Of a DNA stretch of 64,000 nucleotides, positions 35,743 to 44,325 are shown in pieces; positions within the stretch are counted from its first letter, which is position 1, and each line of letters opens with the position of its first letter. This stretch comes from Legionella gratiana. GTDB taxonomy: Bacteria > Pseudomonadota > Gammaproteobacteria > Legionellales > Legionellaceae. The notes under the pieces were generated by a model, which saw nothing but the letters and a program-made list of their open reading frames with translations, was not told where the DNA came from and did not search any database. The stretch is from assembly GCF_001467695.1 (NCBI RefSeq), contig NZ_LNYE01000001.1, positions 30,168-94,167 of the forward strand. Direction: 5' to 3'. A program made the translations under genes and the position numbers.

Positions 35743-36879
35743 ATGATGCCGACGAATATGATAATACTCTTGATGGGTATTGCAGGTACCGGTAAAAAAA
35801 CCATAGGCGAGGCAATTACAACGCTGGCCCCTCAGTTTCGATTAGCGCATCACCATGCTTGGATCGATCCGGTTCTAAAACTTTTAGGTAACGATGCTCA
35901 AGTATTTTGGTCTCTTGATGATAAAGGATGGGCAGCGCTTAACAAAGCTCGTGATGTGATTTTTGATACGATGACTGCGGTTTGCTCTAAAGAAGCGAGC
36001 TTTGTTATTACCTATGAGCTCTTAGCGAATAATTCTTGGCATCAGGAATTTTTTAATCAAGTACAAACCGTTGCTCAAAAACGGGGAGCTGTGTTTGTTC
36101 CTATCCGACTGATTTGTAATGGTGCAGAGCTTGTTAAACGCTTAAAAGACTCAGATAGAAAAGGCTATTTTAAAACACAAGATGAGGCGCTTATTACAAA
36201 AAGATTGTTTGAAGAAGACGTTTATTTTAGCAAAGAGCCGTATGAAATGACTCTAGATGTGAGCCTCCTTTCAGCAGAGGAGTCAGCGCGTTGTATTTTG
36301 GATTGGACTTCCTTAGTTTATGGGAGTAAAAATCAGAATCTGGAATTTAAACCATTGAGTCAAAAAGATTTGAACTTAATGACCCAATGGTTTGCAGAGC
36401 CTACAGTGAAACAAGGGTATGCACGAAATCAACAGTTTTCTTTGGAAGATATTAGGGCAAAGTACTTACCCCGCATTGAAGGCATGGATCCAGTCCCGAG
36501 TTTTATTATTTATTTGGATCAAAAACCAATTGGTTTTATTCAATATTACTGTCTTGCCGACCATTTACCCGAAGGAATTTCAGGACATAATGCTTCCTTG
36601 TTTGACAAGGCTACACCTGAACAATTGGCTGGTATCGACCTTTTTATTGCAGAGCCATCGTGTCGTGGAGTAGGGTTGGGTAGACAAATTATAAGGCATT
36701 TTATTGCAAAACAACTCTACAGATTTAAAGCCGTTGTCGTTGATCCTCAAATTGGAAACGAACAAGCCATAGCGTGCTATCAAAAGGCTGGTTTTGTTCC
36801 CACGCAATACAGTGAAGATCCCAATTACCTACTCATGATAAACATGCTTACTTATAGAGGGTCCCATGAATATTCTTGA
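35743..36879 (+). CDS. P-loop kinase-like domain fused to a GNAT acetyltransferase
   Basis: A 378-residue two-domain protein. Residues 1-185 are a P-loop phosphotransferase-like domain (MGIAGTGKKT). Residues about 200-378 are a GNAT domain of the aminoglycoside 6'-N-acetyltransferase-like type (FKPLSQKDLNLMTQWFAEPTVKQGY; LFIAEPSCRGVGLGRQIIRHFI holds the acetyl-CoA site). The combination suggests acetylation and phosphorylation of related small molecules. Resistance to a particular drug cannot be claimed. The end overlaps the next GNAT gene by 14 bases. Confidence 0.82.
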   Translation: MMPTNMIILLMGIAGTGKKTIGEAITTLAPQFRLAHHHAWIDPVLKLLGNDAQVFWSLDDKGWAALNKARDVIFDTMTAVCSKEASFVITYELLANNSWHQEFFNQVQTVAQKRGAVFVPIRLICNGAELVKRLKDSDRKGYFKTQDEALITKRLFEEDVYFSKEPYEMTLDVSLLSAEESARCILDWTSLVYGSKNQNLEFKPLSQKDLNLMTQWFAEPTVKQGYARNQQFSLEDIRAKYLPRIEGMDPVPSFIIYLDQKPIGFIQYYCLADHLPEGISGHNASLFDKATPEQLAGIDLFIAEPSCRGVGLGRQIIRHFIAKQLYRFKAVVVDPQIGNEQAIACYQKAGFVPTQYSEDPNYLLMINMLTYRGSHEYS

Positions 36880-37432
36880 AACTCCCCGTCTGATTTTACG
36901 AACATGGCAGGAAGCTGATCTTGATCCTATGGCACTTATTGATCAAGACAAAAAAGTATGCCAATTTTTACCAGGAATAGGGAGTAAGAGTGCTACAAAA
37001 GCAGGCATTGAGCGGATTATTGCACATTATAAAGAGAAGGGATTTTCTTTGTATGCTGTTGAACTGAAAAGTACAGGGGAAATGATAGGATTTTTAGGGT
37101 TAATGACCCCTTCTTTTGAAGCGGACTTTACTCCCTCTGTTGAAATCGGCTGGAGACTTTCCTCAACACATTGGAATCAGGGTTATGCTACGGAAGGAGC
37201 AAAAGCAGTTTTGCATTATGCCTTTACCTCTTTAAATATTCCCGAAGTAGTTTCATTTACAACAGTGAATAATCTAGCTTCAAGACGTGTTATGGAAAAA
37301 ATTGGTTTACATCACAATACCAAGGATGATTTTGACCATCCCAAATTGGAGCCTAATAGTCCCTTGAGACGACATGTGCTTTATCGATTATCCAGGGCTG
37401 ATTATCTAAACAACAAAGGTATTCAAGCATGA
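36866..37432 (+). CDS. GNAT acetyltransferase, RimJ/RimL type
   Basis: A 188-residue protein beginning with LETPRLILRTWQEADLDPM and containing VEIGWRLSSTHWNQGYATEGAKAVLHYAFTSL, the hallmark of the RimJ/RimL N-acetyltransferase family. Substrates in the family range from ribosomal protein N-termini to antibiotics. It overlaps the genes on both sides (14 and 4 bases), so the three form one translation unit. Confidence 0.88.
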   Translation: MNILETPRLILRTWQEADLDPMALIDQDKKVCQFLPGIGSKSATKAGIERIIAHYKEKGFSLYAVELKSTGEMIGFLGLMTPSFEADFTPSVEIGWRLSSTHWNQGYATEGAKAVLHYAFTSLNIPEVVSFTTVNNLASRRVMEKIGLHHNTKDDFDHPKLEPNSPLRRHVLYRLSRADYLNNKGIQA

Positions 37433-38382
37433 TTTGGGAGATCACGTTAAAAAAAATTACGGATACAACAGCGAACCATGCGGCGCAAAAATGGGTAAAA
37501 AACCCTACCCATCTTAAGCTTATCAATAATCAAATTAACTGTGTTTATCGATTTGAATCTAATGGACAAGGATTTTACCTACGCATGACGCATGAAAAAA
37601 TACGAAAAGCTCGCGAACTTTTGAGTGCCATTGATTTTCAGAAGTATTTATTTTTGTGTGGTACGCCTATTTGTGAACCGGTGGTATCTCAAGAAGGAAA
37701 TGATGTTGAAACTGTGCACCAAGAGGATTTGGAATTTTTTGTTCATGTTTGCCGGGAGGTACCAGGGCAAATCATGCATTTTGATTATTCAGATAAAAAA
37801 GCTTATCTAACATGGGGAAGGGCTCTAGGGCTATTGCATCAAGCCTCGCAAAGTTATGTTGCAGAGAAACATCACTTTTTAACTTGGGAAGATTTGTGGC
37901 GTGAGACTTTGGATTATGCGCGTCAAGAAGAGTCCTTGATTCAGGATTTATATGAAACGATTACGACACGCTTCAAAACTTTTTCAATCGACTCATCTAA
38001 TTTTGGCCTAACCCATGGGGACCATCGTCCTGGAAATGTGCTTTATGATGGTGAGAGCGTTCATCTGATTGATTTTGATGAGCCAGTATATCATTGGTAT
38101 CTTGCCGATATTGCCAAACCTTTTTTGGACTTATGCAATAAACCATGGCCTCTCTGGCAACCACTGTTTGAATGGTTTATAGAAGGATATAGGCAAATCC
38201 GGCCATTGAGCTCAGAAGAATTAAAAGAAGTGAATCATTTTTCGCAAATGAAAAGCTTAGATATCTACCTCTGGTGTAAATACAACTGGTTTGAAGAAAC
38301 AGCTCCAGGAGGAAAGCCAGGGGATGAATGGCTTCATGACTTAAAAACTATGGCATTAACCCCTTTGTTTTATGTGCCATAA
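37429..38382 (+). CDS. APH-like phosphotransferase
   Basis: A 317-residue protein of the aminoglycoside phosphotransferase / choline kinase-like superfamily. The catalytic loop is THGDHRPGN and the metal-binding aspartate is in LIDFDEP. A C-terminal helical substrate lobe follows. The family phosphorylates small hydroxylated substrates, including aminoglycosides, homoserine and macrolides. The specific substrate is unknown. It is coupled to the upstream GNAT gene and convergent with the XRE-cupin gene. Confidence 0.87.
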   Translation: MIWEITLKKITDTTANHAAQKWVKNPTHLKLINNQINCVYRFESNGQGFYLRMTHEKIRKARELLSAIDFQKYLFLCGTPICEPVVSQEGNDVETVHQEDLEFFVHVCREVPGQIMHFDYSDKKAYLTWGRALGLLHQASQSYVAEKHHFLTWEDLWRETLDYARQEESLIQDLYETITTRFKTFSIDSSNFGLTHGDHRPGNVLYDGESVHLIDFDEPVYHWYLADIAKPFLDLCNKPWPLWQPLFEWFIEGYRQIRPLSSEELKEVNHFSQMKSLDIYLWCKYNWFEETAPGGKPGDEWLHDLKTMALTPLFYVP

Positions 38383-38398
38383 CCGATTAAGGGAACTC

Positions 38399-38962
38399 CT
38401 ATTGAGGTGGGTAATGAATAATATCATGGATGCGCGATAGCTCATTGGTTGGATTTCGGTAGCCATGCGGTTGATTGGCATTAAAACGCAGTCCTTCTCC
38501 TTTGGAAAGTGATTTCCAGAACCTACCTAACAAAATTTCAATGGTTCCATCCACAACAATGACATGCTCAATGACTCCATGTTTATGAGGAGGTGAAAGA
38601 TGTTCGCATCCGGGCAATAACTCAATAACAAACAATTCAAAATGTAGCTGTTCATCAAAAGGAAACAGAGGAAGTACTCGTATTTTTTCATCATCTGGAT
38701 GCAAAGTTTCAGCATGCCCTGTTCTATAAATAGGATTGGTTGAATCATCCAGACTGTCTTCAATAAACGATGAAAAGGAGGTTTGAAAGCCGCTCGCAAT
38801 TTTCCATAGGGTAGAAATCGTTGGGCTTGACTCTTCGCGTTCAATTTGCCCAAGCATCGCTTTAGAAACGCCCGTTTCAAGCGCTGTTTTATCTAAGCTC
38901 CAACCTCGATCTTGTCTTAATGATTTTAGTATTTTTGCAATGCGGTTTGAAATTTCTTGCAT
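38399..38962 (-). CDS. XRE-cupin transcriptional regulator
   Basis: The start at 38962 follows AAGGGA, giving 187 residues; the frame opens at 39004 but that part covers an operator. Residues 1-65 form an XRE helix-turn-helix (LDKTALETGVSKAMLGQIEREESSPTISTLWKIASGF); residues about 105-187 are a cupin (HLSPPHKHGVIEHVIVVDGTIEILLGR), with histidines that could bind a metal or ligand. Proteins of this design (PuuR/SutR type) are usually ligand-responsive repressors. It is divergent from the DUF2000-YbaK-AlaX genes with two palindromes between. Confidence 0.9.
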   Translation of the reverse strand: MQEISNRIAKILKSLRQDRGWSLDKTALETGVSKAMLGQIEREESSPTISTLWKIASGFQTSFSSFIEDSLDDSTNPIYRTGHAETLHPDDEKIRVLPLFPFDEQLHFELFVIELLPGCEHLSPPHKHGVIEHVIVVDGTIEILLGRFWKSLSKGEGLRFNANQPHGYRNPTNELSRIHDIIHYPPQ

Positions 38963-38983
38963 TATGTCCCTTATTAAAAAAAG

Positions 38984-39005
38984 CTTGTGCGTTTTAGCGC
39001 ACAAG
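38984..39005. promoter_or_regulatory. Operator 1, CTTGTGCG-N6-CGCACAAG
   Basis: A perfect inverted repeat with eight-base arms and a six-base centre. Its core TGCGTTTTAGCGCA differs from operator 2 (39023-39036) at only two positions, and the two centres are 35 bases apart. It covers the -35 element of the rightward promoter, so binding would block transcription. The XRE-cupin protein encoded immediately to the left is the obvious ligand. Confidence 0.75.
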
Positions 39006-39013
39006 TATATACT
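38985..39013 (+). promoter_or_regulatory. Sigma-70-type promoter for the DUF2000-YbaK-AlaX genes
   Basis: TTGTGC at 38985-38990 and TATACT at 39008-39013 are separated by 17 bases, a good vegetative promoter. The predicted start of transcription is near 39020, just before operator 2. The gene at 39067 follows with a GGAGG ribosome site. Confidence 0.65.
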
Positions 39014-39022
39014 GGTTTATTA

Positions 39023-39036
39023 TGCGTTATAACGCA
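39023..39036. promoter_or_regulatory. Operator 2, TGCGTTATAACGCA
   Basis: A perfect 14-base palindrome that shares its arms with operator 1. It lies immediately after the predicted transcription start, so together the two sites bracket the -10 region. Such paired sites support cooperative repression by a dimeric XRE protein. Confidence 0.75.
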
Positions 39037-39066
39037 CGAATTGTGAAGTAGATTGTGGAGGATTGT

Positions 39067-39489
39067 ATGGTTGAACACCCTTTTAAAAACAAACTGGTTG
39101 CAGTGCTTAACAAACGTATCGAGCCTGGCAAAGTAATGAATGCACTTGCTCATATGTGTATTGGTTTAGGCGCTGTGATTGGTACAGAAGAACTGCGTTT
39201 AACCGATTATCGAGATGCAGACGGAGGCTCTCACCCGTATATTTCAGAAATCCCTTTTATAATTCTTTGTGAGAATTCCAACAAAATTAGAACATTACGC
39301 CAGAATGCTTTAGCAAAAAATGTTCTCTTTAATGATTTTACCGATACGATGACTGTTGGGTCCTATCAAGAGCAAATTGAAAGAACGGCACAGGTTAAAG
39401 AGAACGATCTGATTTATTATGGCATTGTCTTGTTTGGGGATTGGGACGTAGTGACAGAGCTCACTAGAAAGTGTTCTTTGTGGCGATGA
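39067..39489 (+). CDS. DUF2000 protein, peptidyl-tRNA-hydrolase-2-like fold
   Basis: A 140-residue protein starting at ATG 39067 after GGAGG. The sequence (NKLVAVLNKRIEPGKVMNALAHMCIGLGAVIG...DADGGSHPYISEIPFIILCENSNKIRTLRQNAL) is characteristic of DUF2000, a family related in fold to Pth2 peptidyl-tRNA hydrolases. The biochemical role of DUF2000 is not established. It leads a row of proteins connected to aminoacyl-tRNA editing and is controlled by the divergent XRE-cupin operator region. Confidence 0.82.
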   Translation: MVEHPFKNKLVAVLNKRIEPGKVMNALAHMCIGLGAVIGTEELRLTDYRDADGGSHPYISEIPFIILCENSNKIRTLRQNALAKNVLFNDFTDTMTVGSYQEQIERTAQVKENDLIYYGIVLFGDWDVVTELTRKCSLWR

Positions 39490-39506
39490 TGGGATGGTGA
39501 TAAGCG

Positions 39507-39998
39507 ATGAATAAAGAGAAAAAGTTAAGTAAACGCGCGCAAATCATACAAGATTTTTTATCTCAAAAAGGGATATCGTGTGAGGTCAAAGAACTTGATT
39601 CGAGCACTCGCACGGCAAAAGATGCTGCTGATACTTTAAGATGTGGTGTTGCTCAAATTGTGAAGTCATTACTATTTTGCACAGAAAAAACCAACAAGCC
39701 AGTATTAGTATTAGCAAGTGGTGTTAATCGTGTGAATGAGAGCTTGATTGTTAGTCTCATCAATGAACCTATTGGGAAAGCTGATGCAGATTTTACACGA
39801 GAAATCACTGGTTTTGCGATTGGTGGAGTTCCTCCCGTTGGCCATAAAAACGTTATTGATACGGTTCTTATTGATGAAGATTTGTTATGCCATGAAGTTC
39901 TTTGGGCTGCAGCAGGAACGCCCAATGCAGTGTTTTCATTATCTCCTGAAACATTGAAACAGCTAACAAATGGGATGGTGGTAAAGATTAGAGAGTAA
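39507..39998 (+). CDS. YbaK/ProX-type aminoacyl-tRNA deacylase
   Basis: A 163-residue YbaK/EbsC-family protein with AQIVKSLLFCTEKTNKPVLVLASGVNRVNE (the lysine in VKS is the family's catalytic position) and GFAIGGVPPVGHK, VLIDEDLL, WAAAGTPNAVFSLSPETL. Such proteins remove mischarged amino acids from tRNA, for example Cys or Ala from tRNA-Pro. It lies 17 bases after the DUF2000 gene and 3 before the AlaX gene, in the same direction. Confidence 0.88.
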   Translation: MNKEKKLSKRAQIIQDFLSQKGISCEVKELDSSTRTAKDAADTLRCGVAQIVKSLLFCTEKTNKPVLVLASGVNRVNESLIVSLINEPIGKADADFTREITGFAIGGVPPVGHKNVIDTVLIDEDLLCHEVLWAAAGTPNAVFSLSPETLKQLTNGMVVKIRE

Positions 39999-40001
39999 GT
40001 C

Positions 40002-40637
40002 ATGCAAAAAATATTCTGGGATAATCCCTATCAACGCCAATTAATGACTAAAGTGGTGTCAGTCAATGAGAATCGACTACTTTTTGCAGAGACTATTGGT
40101 TTTTCGTTTTCCGGTGGTCAGGAAAGTGATACAGTCCGCGTGAACGGCCTGATAGTCACTCATTCTGAAATAGAAGATCACTTGATTTATTATACATTAC
40201 CTGCGGAGCATGGACTTTCTAAAGGCGATGTTGTCCTTATGGAAATTGACTTTGTTCGTCGTTATAAATTGATGCGCCTTCATTTTGCTGCTGAATTAAT
40301 CTTAGAGCTTGTCCAAAGAATGCTGCCCGTTGAAAAAATAGGTGCTCATATTGCTGAGCATAAGGCTAGAATTGATTTTAGCTATCAGCACAATATTTCG
40401 GATATCTTTGACTCTCTTTTGTTTGAATACAATCAAATTATTGCAAAAGATATGCTTATTCACACTGGATTTTCTGATGAGAAGAGTCAAATGCGTTATT
40501 GGGAAATCGAAGGATTTTCTAAGGTTTCTTGTGGTGGAACACATGTAAAATCAACCGCTGAAGTGGGTTATATTACGTTAAAAAGGTCGAATGTGGGTAA
40601 AGGTAAAGAACGAATTGAAATTTATCTGGTACAATAA
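40002..40637 (+). CDS. AlaX-type alanyl-tRNA editing protein with altered metal motif
   Basis: A 211-residue stand-alone editing domain related to the C-terminal editing part of AlaRS. It has FSFSGGQESDTVRVNG at the N-terminus and SCGGTHVKSTAEVG near the C-terminus (the Cys-x3-His zinc ligands). The first metal motif, normally HxxxH, reads LHFAAE, so the second histidine is a glutamate. AlaX proteins hydrolyse Ser- or Gly-tRNA-Ala. Activity with this ligand set is uncertain. It closes a three-gene tRNA-editing-like operon. Confidence 0.85.
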   Translation: MQKIFWDNPYQRQLMTKVVSVNENRLLFAETIGFSFSGGQESDTVRVNGLIVTHSEIEDHLIYYTLPAEHGLSKGDVVLMEIDFVRRYKLMRLHFAAELILELVQRMLPVEKIGAHIAEHKARIDFSYQHNISDIFDSLLFEYNQIIAKDMLIHTGFSDEKSQMRYWEIEGFSKVSCGGTHVKSTAEVGYITLKRSNVGKGKERIEIYLVQ

Positions 40638-40698
40638 ATTCAGCTTAAACATAAAGTGTCTTAATCAAAAAAGTAGCTTAATACTACGGGAGTTATGA

Positions 40699-41142
40699 GT
40701 GAATGCAGAAGAAATTACAGTTTTAAATGATTTAAAAAACGATATAAATCAATTGCTGGGATTTCATGAAGAAACACCAAGGATTAATTATGGTCCTTGT
40801 GGCGCGTTTGCTAAATTATTTTTTGATGCTTGGAATGACCGCTTTCAGGATAAAGTGCATATTGTTTTTGTGATGATGAAATCCCATGAAGAGTGCTGGC
40901 ACATTGCATTGCGCATGCCTTCAGGAGAACTTTATGATGGAGGAGTTGGCCTTCATTGTGAAGAAACTTATGGAGAAGATTACTTGTTTGAAGACATGAT
41001 CGAATATGATCATGAACGTTTGGAAAAATGGTCTTATGGTCTTGAACGTGATTATCCACGTTTTTGTCCTGATTTTAATAAACAAGTGGTGAATTCATTG
41101 ATTATTCATCATCTAGATCGATTGCGATCTCAAGAAAGTTGA
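40699..41142 (+). CDS. Uncharacterised small protein with possible Cys-His-Asp triad
   Basis: A 147-residue protein, probably GTG start at 40699 (GGGAG upstream). Three well-spaced segments stand out: YGPCGAFAKLFFDAWNDRF, CWHIALRMPSGELYDGG, and an acidic C-terminal half. Cys, His and Asp in this order recall papain/NlpC-like or transglutaminase-like folds, but that is pattern reading only. The family is not recognised. It lies 61 bases after the AlaX gene. Confidence 0.68.
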   Translation: MNAEEITVLNDLKNDINQLLGFHEETPRINYGPCGAFAKLFFDAWNDRFQDKVHIVFVMMKSHEECWHIALRMPSGELYDGGVGLHCEETYGEDYLFEDMIEYDHERLEKWSYGLERDYPRFCPDFNKQVVNSLIIHHLDRLRSQES

Positions 41143-41282
41143 CTTAATGCGTTATTTACCTCAATAAGCAATTCAAAAATTAAGTAAAGAGCATTACTCA
41201 AAACCGCGTTTTGTTTTTTTGGACTGGCTCTGTTTCTCGATGGTGAATAACACAAGCCCAGATATTTGATGAGGATATCGCT

Positions 41283-41633
41283 ATGAAACAAGAACACCAA
41301 CTGATTTATGAGCTAGAGACTTCTCTTTTAAATCCGAAAACGAGAAAATCGATTACCCAACTGAAGCTACTGATTGCTGATAAATTTATCGAGTATGGGG
41401 CCTCTGGTTCAATTTACAATAAGAACGACCTACTTGATTCTCTTCCAGAAGAAGAGTCACGAAGTTATATGGTTAATGACTTTTCAGTATTAGAGGTGTC
41501 GCCCGAAGTCATGTTGGCAACTTATAAGGTTACTGTTGCCTCAAAAAGTTCCTTACGTTCTTCGCTCTGGCAATACAAACACAACCGTTGGCAAATGGTG
41601 TTTCATCAAGGCACGCCTTGCCAAGAGGAATAA
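41283..41633 (+). CDS. DUF4440 / NTF2-like protein
   Basis: A 116-residue protein with the cone-like NTF2 pattern: an N-terminal helix (IYELETSLLNPKTRKSITQLKLLIADKFIEYGASGSIYNKNDLL) and strands ending SLWQYKHNRWQMVFHQGTP. This is the DUF4440 family. The biochemical role is unknown; related domains bind or isomerise small ligands. The protein is complete for the family. Confidence 0.8.
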   Translation: MKQEHQLIYELETSLLNPKTRKSITQLKLLIADKFIEYGASGSIYNKNDLLDSLPEEESRSYMVNDFSVLEVSPEVMLATYKVTVASKSSLRSSLWQYKHNRWQMVFHQGTPCQEE

Positions 41634-41654
41634 TTCATTTTTACAGGTATTAAG

Positions 41655-42122
41655 ATGATAACGATAGCCTATCTAAAACATCACTCCGATTGCATTCCAG
41701 AGCTTGCTAAGATTTGGCATGAAGTATTAGGAAAAATTTGGGTTCCTGATGTGCCCACTTCGCGTGTAGAAGAAAATTTACGAAATCATTTAAACATCGA
41801 GCAGTTACCGCTCACTGTTGTTGCTTTTGATGAAGATAAACCTGTTGGGATGTGCTCTTTACGCGTGAATGATGGGATCCGTCCTGAACTAACTCCCTGG
41901 CTAGGCTCGTTAGTGGTAGCGCCAGGCCATCAAAAACAAGGTATTGCAAGACAGCTTATTCTTCGAGTAAAAGAAGAAGCCCAAACATTAGGGTTTAAAA
42001 ATCTTTATCTTTTTGCTTTTGATCCTACCATTCCAGAATATTACAGTCGTCTTGGTTGGCGCACGATTGGCATGGATGAATTTAAAGGACATCCTGTCAC
42101 CGTCATGGAGATAATATTGTGA
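41655..42122 (+). CDS. GNAT acetyltransferase
   Basis: A 155-residue single-domain GNAT. The acetyl-CoA loop is LGSLVVAPGHQKQGIARQLILRVKEEA (about residues 85-112), followed by LYLFAFDPTIPEYYSRLGWRTIG. The substrate is unknown. It is coupled to the next gene, whose GTG start overlaps its stop. Confidence 0.87.
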   Translation: MITIAYLKHHSDCIPELAKIWHEVLGKIWVPDVPTSRVEENLRNHLNIEQLPLTVVAFDEDKPVGMCSLRVNDGIRPELTPWLGSLVVAPGHQKQGIARQLILRVKEEAQTLGFKNLYLFAFDPTIPEYYSRLGWRTIGMDEFKGHPVTVMEIIL

Positions 42123-43369
42123 AGATTAGACAATTGTTTGATGCGGATTGGAATATATGGAAAGAAATACGTTTAGAGGCTCTGGCCAACTCACCAGAAA
42201 GCTTTGGCTCTTCTTATGACGAGGAAGCGTTAATGTCCGATACTGATTTTCAAAATGGATTAAGTAAAGGATACGTATTAGGTGCCTTTGTTGATGATTT
42301 ATTAGTGTCTTGTGCTGGATTCTATAAGCTTAATTCACTTAAAACCAAACACCGTGGTGTACTTTGGGGTATGTATACTCGTCTTGAATACAGAGGGAAA
42401 GGTATTGCAACAGCATTAATTCAGACCCTGATACAACATGCAAAAACCTGCGTTACTCAATTGCACTTAACCTGTGTTACGAGCAATTTTGTGGCCCGCG
42501 CTTTTTATCAAAAGCAAGGGTTTCGAATTTATGGTACTGAACCTAAAGCACTTAAAATTAATGATACCTTCTATGATGAATATTTAATGGTATTGGATTT
42601 TAAAGAGGAACCCATGAAAAAACTAGATACCTATCAGAGCCTGTGTACTGAAGTATATGATTTAAGTAAACCCAATGTGCCACAAGATGCGTACTCTTTT
42701 TACCGAAGCTATGCTGTAGAGGCTAAAGGCACCATTTTAGAGCCTATGTGTGGTACGGGTCGATTTTTATTGCCTTTGGCTGAAGAAGGATTTGATGTTC
42801 AGGGCTTTGATGCAAGTCAACCGATGCTTGAGCGACTGCATGCAAAAGCAAGGAGCAAAAATCTTAATCCAAAAGTCTGGTATGGTTTTATTGAAGATTT
42901 AAATCAATCTGAGAAGTACTCTTTGATTTTTATACCCAGTGGTTCATTTTGTCTCATTACTGAAAAGGCGGATATCCAAAAAGCCTTAAAAATCATTTAT
43001 GAGCACCTAGAAGATAAAGGACTTTTTGTATTTGAAGTAGAAACACGCTATGCAGTTCCTAATGAATTAGGTATATGGAGAGGCTCAAGATGGCCCAAAG
43101 AAGATGGAACTCTCATCGTATTAAGTCAATTAGCCATGCTCAATGAAGAGGTTTGTTACTCTATCGGCAAATACGAGTTGATTGAAAACAACCGTGTGAT
43201 TCAAACAGAGGTAGAGGAATATAAAATTCGCATTTATCAAAACTCTTCTTTCTTGCACAATTTGCTTACTGAGGTTGGTTTTAGCAATGTACGGATGGTT
43301 AAAGGATTTGACCGAAACGCGCCACCTGATGAAAAAGACGAAAGTATTGTTTTTGAATGCAGAAAATAA
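42119..43369 (+). CDS. GNAT acetyltransferase fused to a SAM-dependent methyltransferase
   Basis: A 416-residue two-domain protein. Residues 1-160 are a GNAT (GMYTRLEYRGKGIATALIQTLI). Residues 166-416 are a class I methyltransferase with ILEPMCGTGRFLLPLAEEGFDVQGFD as the SAM-binding motif. An internal ATG at 42614 (residue 166) follows AAAGAGGA, so the methyltransferase may also be made alone. The junction reads as a former gene boundary that lost its stop codon. Substrates are unknown. Confidence 0.85.
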   Translation: MKIRQLFDADWNIWKEIRLEALANSPESFGSSYDEEALMSDTDFQNGLSKGYVLGAFVDDLLVSCAGFYKLNSLKTKHRGVLWGMYTRLEYRGKGIATALIQTLIQHAKTCVTQLHLTCVTSNFVARAFYQKQGFRIYGTEPKALKINDTFYDEYLMVLDFKEEPMKKLDTYQSLCTEVYDLSKPNVPQDAYSFYRSYAVEAKGTILEPMCGTGRFLLPLAEEGFDVQGFDASQPMLERLHAKARSKNLNPKVWYGFIEDLNQSEKYSLIFIPSGSFCLITEKADIQKALKIIYEHLEDKGLFVFEVETRYAVPNELGIWRGSRWPKEDGTLIVLSQLAMLNEEVCYSIGKYELIENNRVIQTEVEEYKIRIYQNSSFLHNLLTEVGFSNVRMVKGFDRNAPPDEKDESIVFECRK

Positions 43370-43381
43370 TTGAGGTAATAA

Positions 43382-44275
43382 ATGAAGATTCTATGTCCAG
43401 CACCACTGCAAAAAGGAGATATCGTAGGGCTTATTTCACCGTCGAGCCCTATTATGGAACAGGATATAGAAGCGGGAGTTCATTTATTAAAGTTGAATGG
43501 ATTTAAGGTAAAGTATGCAAAGCATATGTTTGCATCAGAACGATTTTTAGCGGGAAAAGACAGTGAACGTGCCAATGATGTGATGGATTTCTTTAAAGAT
43601 TCTGAAGTGAAAGCAATTATTGCAACCCGAGGCGGACAAGGTTCACAACGTATTTTACCTTTTTTAGACTATGAATTAATTAAGAGAAACCCAAAACAAT
43701 TATTCGGGTTTAGTGATACCACCGCGTTGCAATTAGGCCTATTTAAAAACAGTGGCTTAGTAAGTTATACAGGATTTACTTTGACTATTCATTTGAGTAC
43801 CCAGGTTAAAAAAACATTACTTTCTTCTTTATTAGGCCAAGAATACATAATTTCCAAAGGAATAAAGGTTCATGCAGGTGTTAGTCGAGGCCCTTTACTT
43901 GGTGGAAATTTAACTCTGATGACTAATTTAATGGGCACACCTTATCTGCCTAGTTTTAAAGAAAGTATTTTGTTGGTAGAAGACGTTGGTGTCGAGCCCT
44001 ATAATATTGATGGCATGCTCTCCCAACTAGATTTAGCAGGAATTTTTGATGAAGTTTCTGGCGTTATTTTTGGTACATTTGAACACTGTAAAAGTAAGAA
44101 CTCGCATCAGCATGATGGTACGGTAGAAGATGTAATCAATGAATGGGCTTCAAAATTAAAAGTACCTTGCATTAAAGAGTTTCCCTATGGGCACGGTAAG
44201 CAAAATTGCATTCTTCCAATTGGCAAAGTGGTTACTTTAGATGCAGATAATGCTTGCGTTACAATTCAAATTTAA
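43382..44275 (+). CDS. LD-carboxypeptidase / MccF-like serine peptidase (S66)
   Basis: A 297-residue S66-family protein. The nucleophile is in FGFSDTTAL (Ser111), the glutamate in LLVEDVGVEPYNIDGMLSQL and the histidine in FPYGHGKQNC. RGGQGSQR is also conserved. The family includes LD-carboxypeptidases of murein recycling and MccF, which inactivates microcin C and related aminoacyl-nucleotides. No signal peptide is seen, so it acts in the cytosol. Neighbouring GNATs would fit a MccE/MccF-like immunity pair, which is inference. Confidence 0.88.
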   Translation: MKILCPAPLQKGDIVGLISPSSPIMEQDIEAGVHLLKLNGFKVKYAKHMFASERFLAGKDSERANDVMDFFKDSEVKAIIATRGGQGSQRILPFLDYELIKRNPKQLFGFSDTTALQLGLFKNSGLVSYTGFTLTIHLSTQVKKTLLSSLLGQEYIISKGIKVHAGVSRGPLLGGNLTLMTNLMGTPYLPSFKESILLVEDVGVEPYNIDGMLSQLDLAGIFDEVSGVIFGTFEHCKSKNSHQHDGTVEDVINEWASKLKVPCIKEFPYGHGKQNCILPIGKVVTLDADNACVTIQI

Positions 44276-44325
44276 AAAAAGAAATAACCACTACTGATGA
44301 GAACATTGTTTTAATAGAGGCATAA

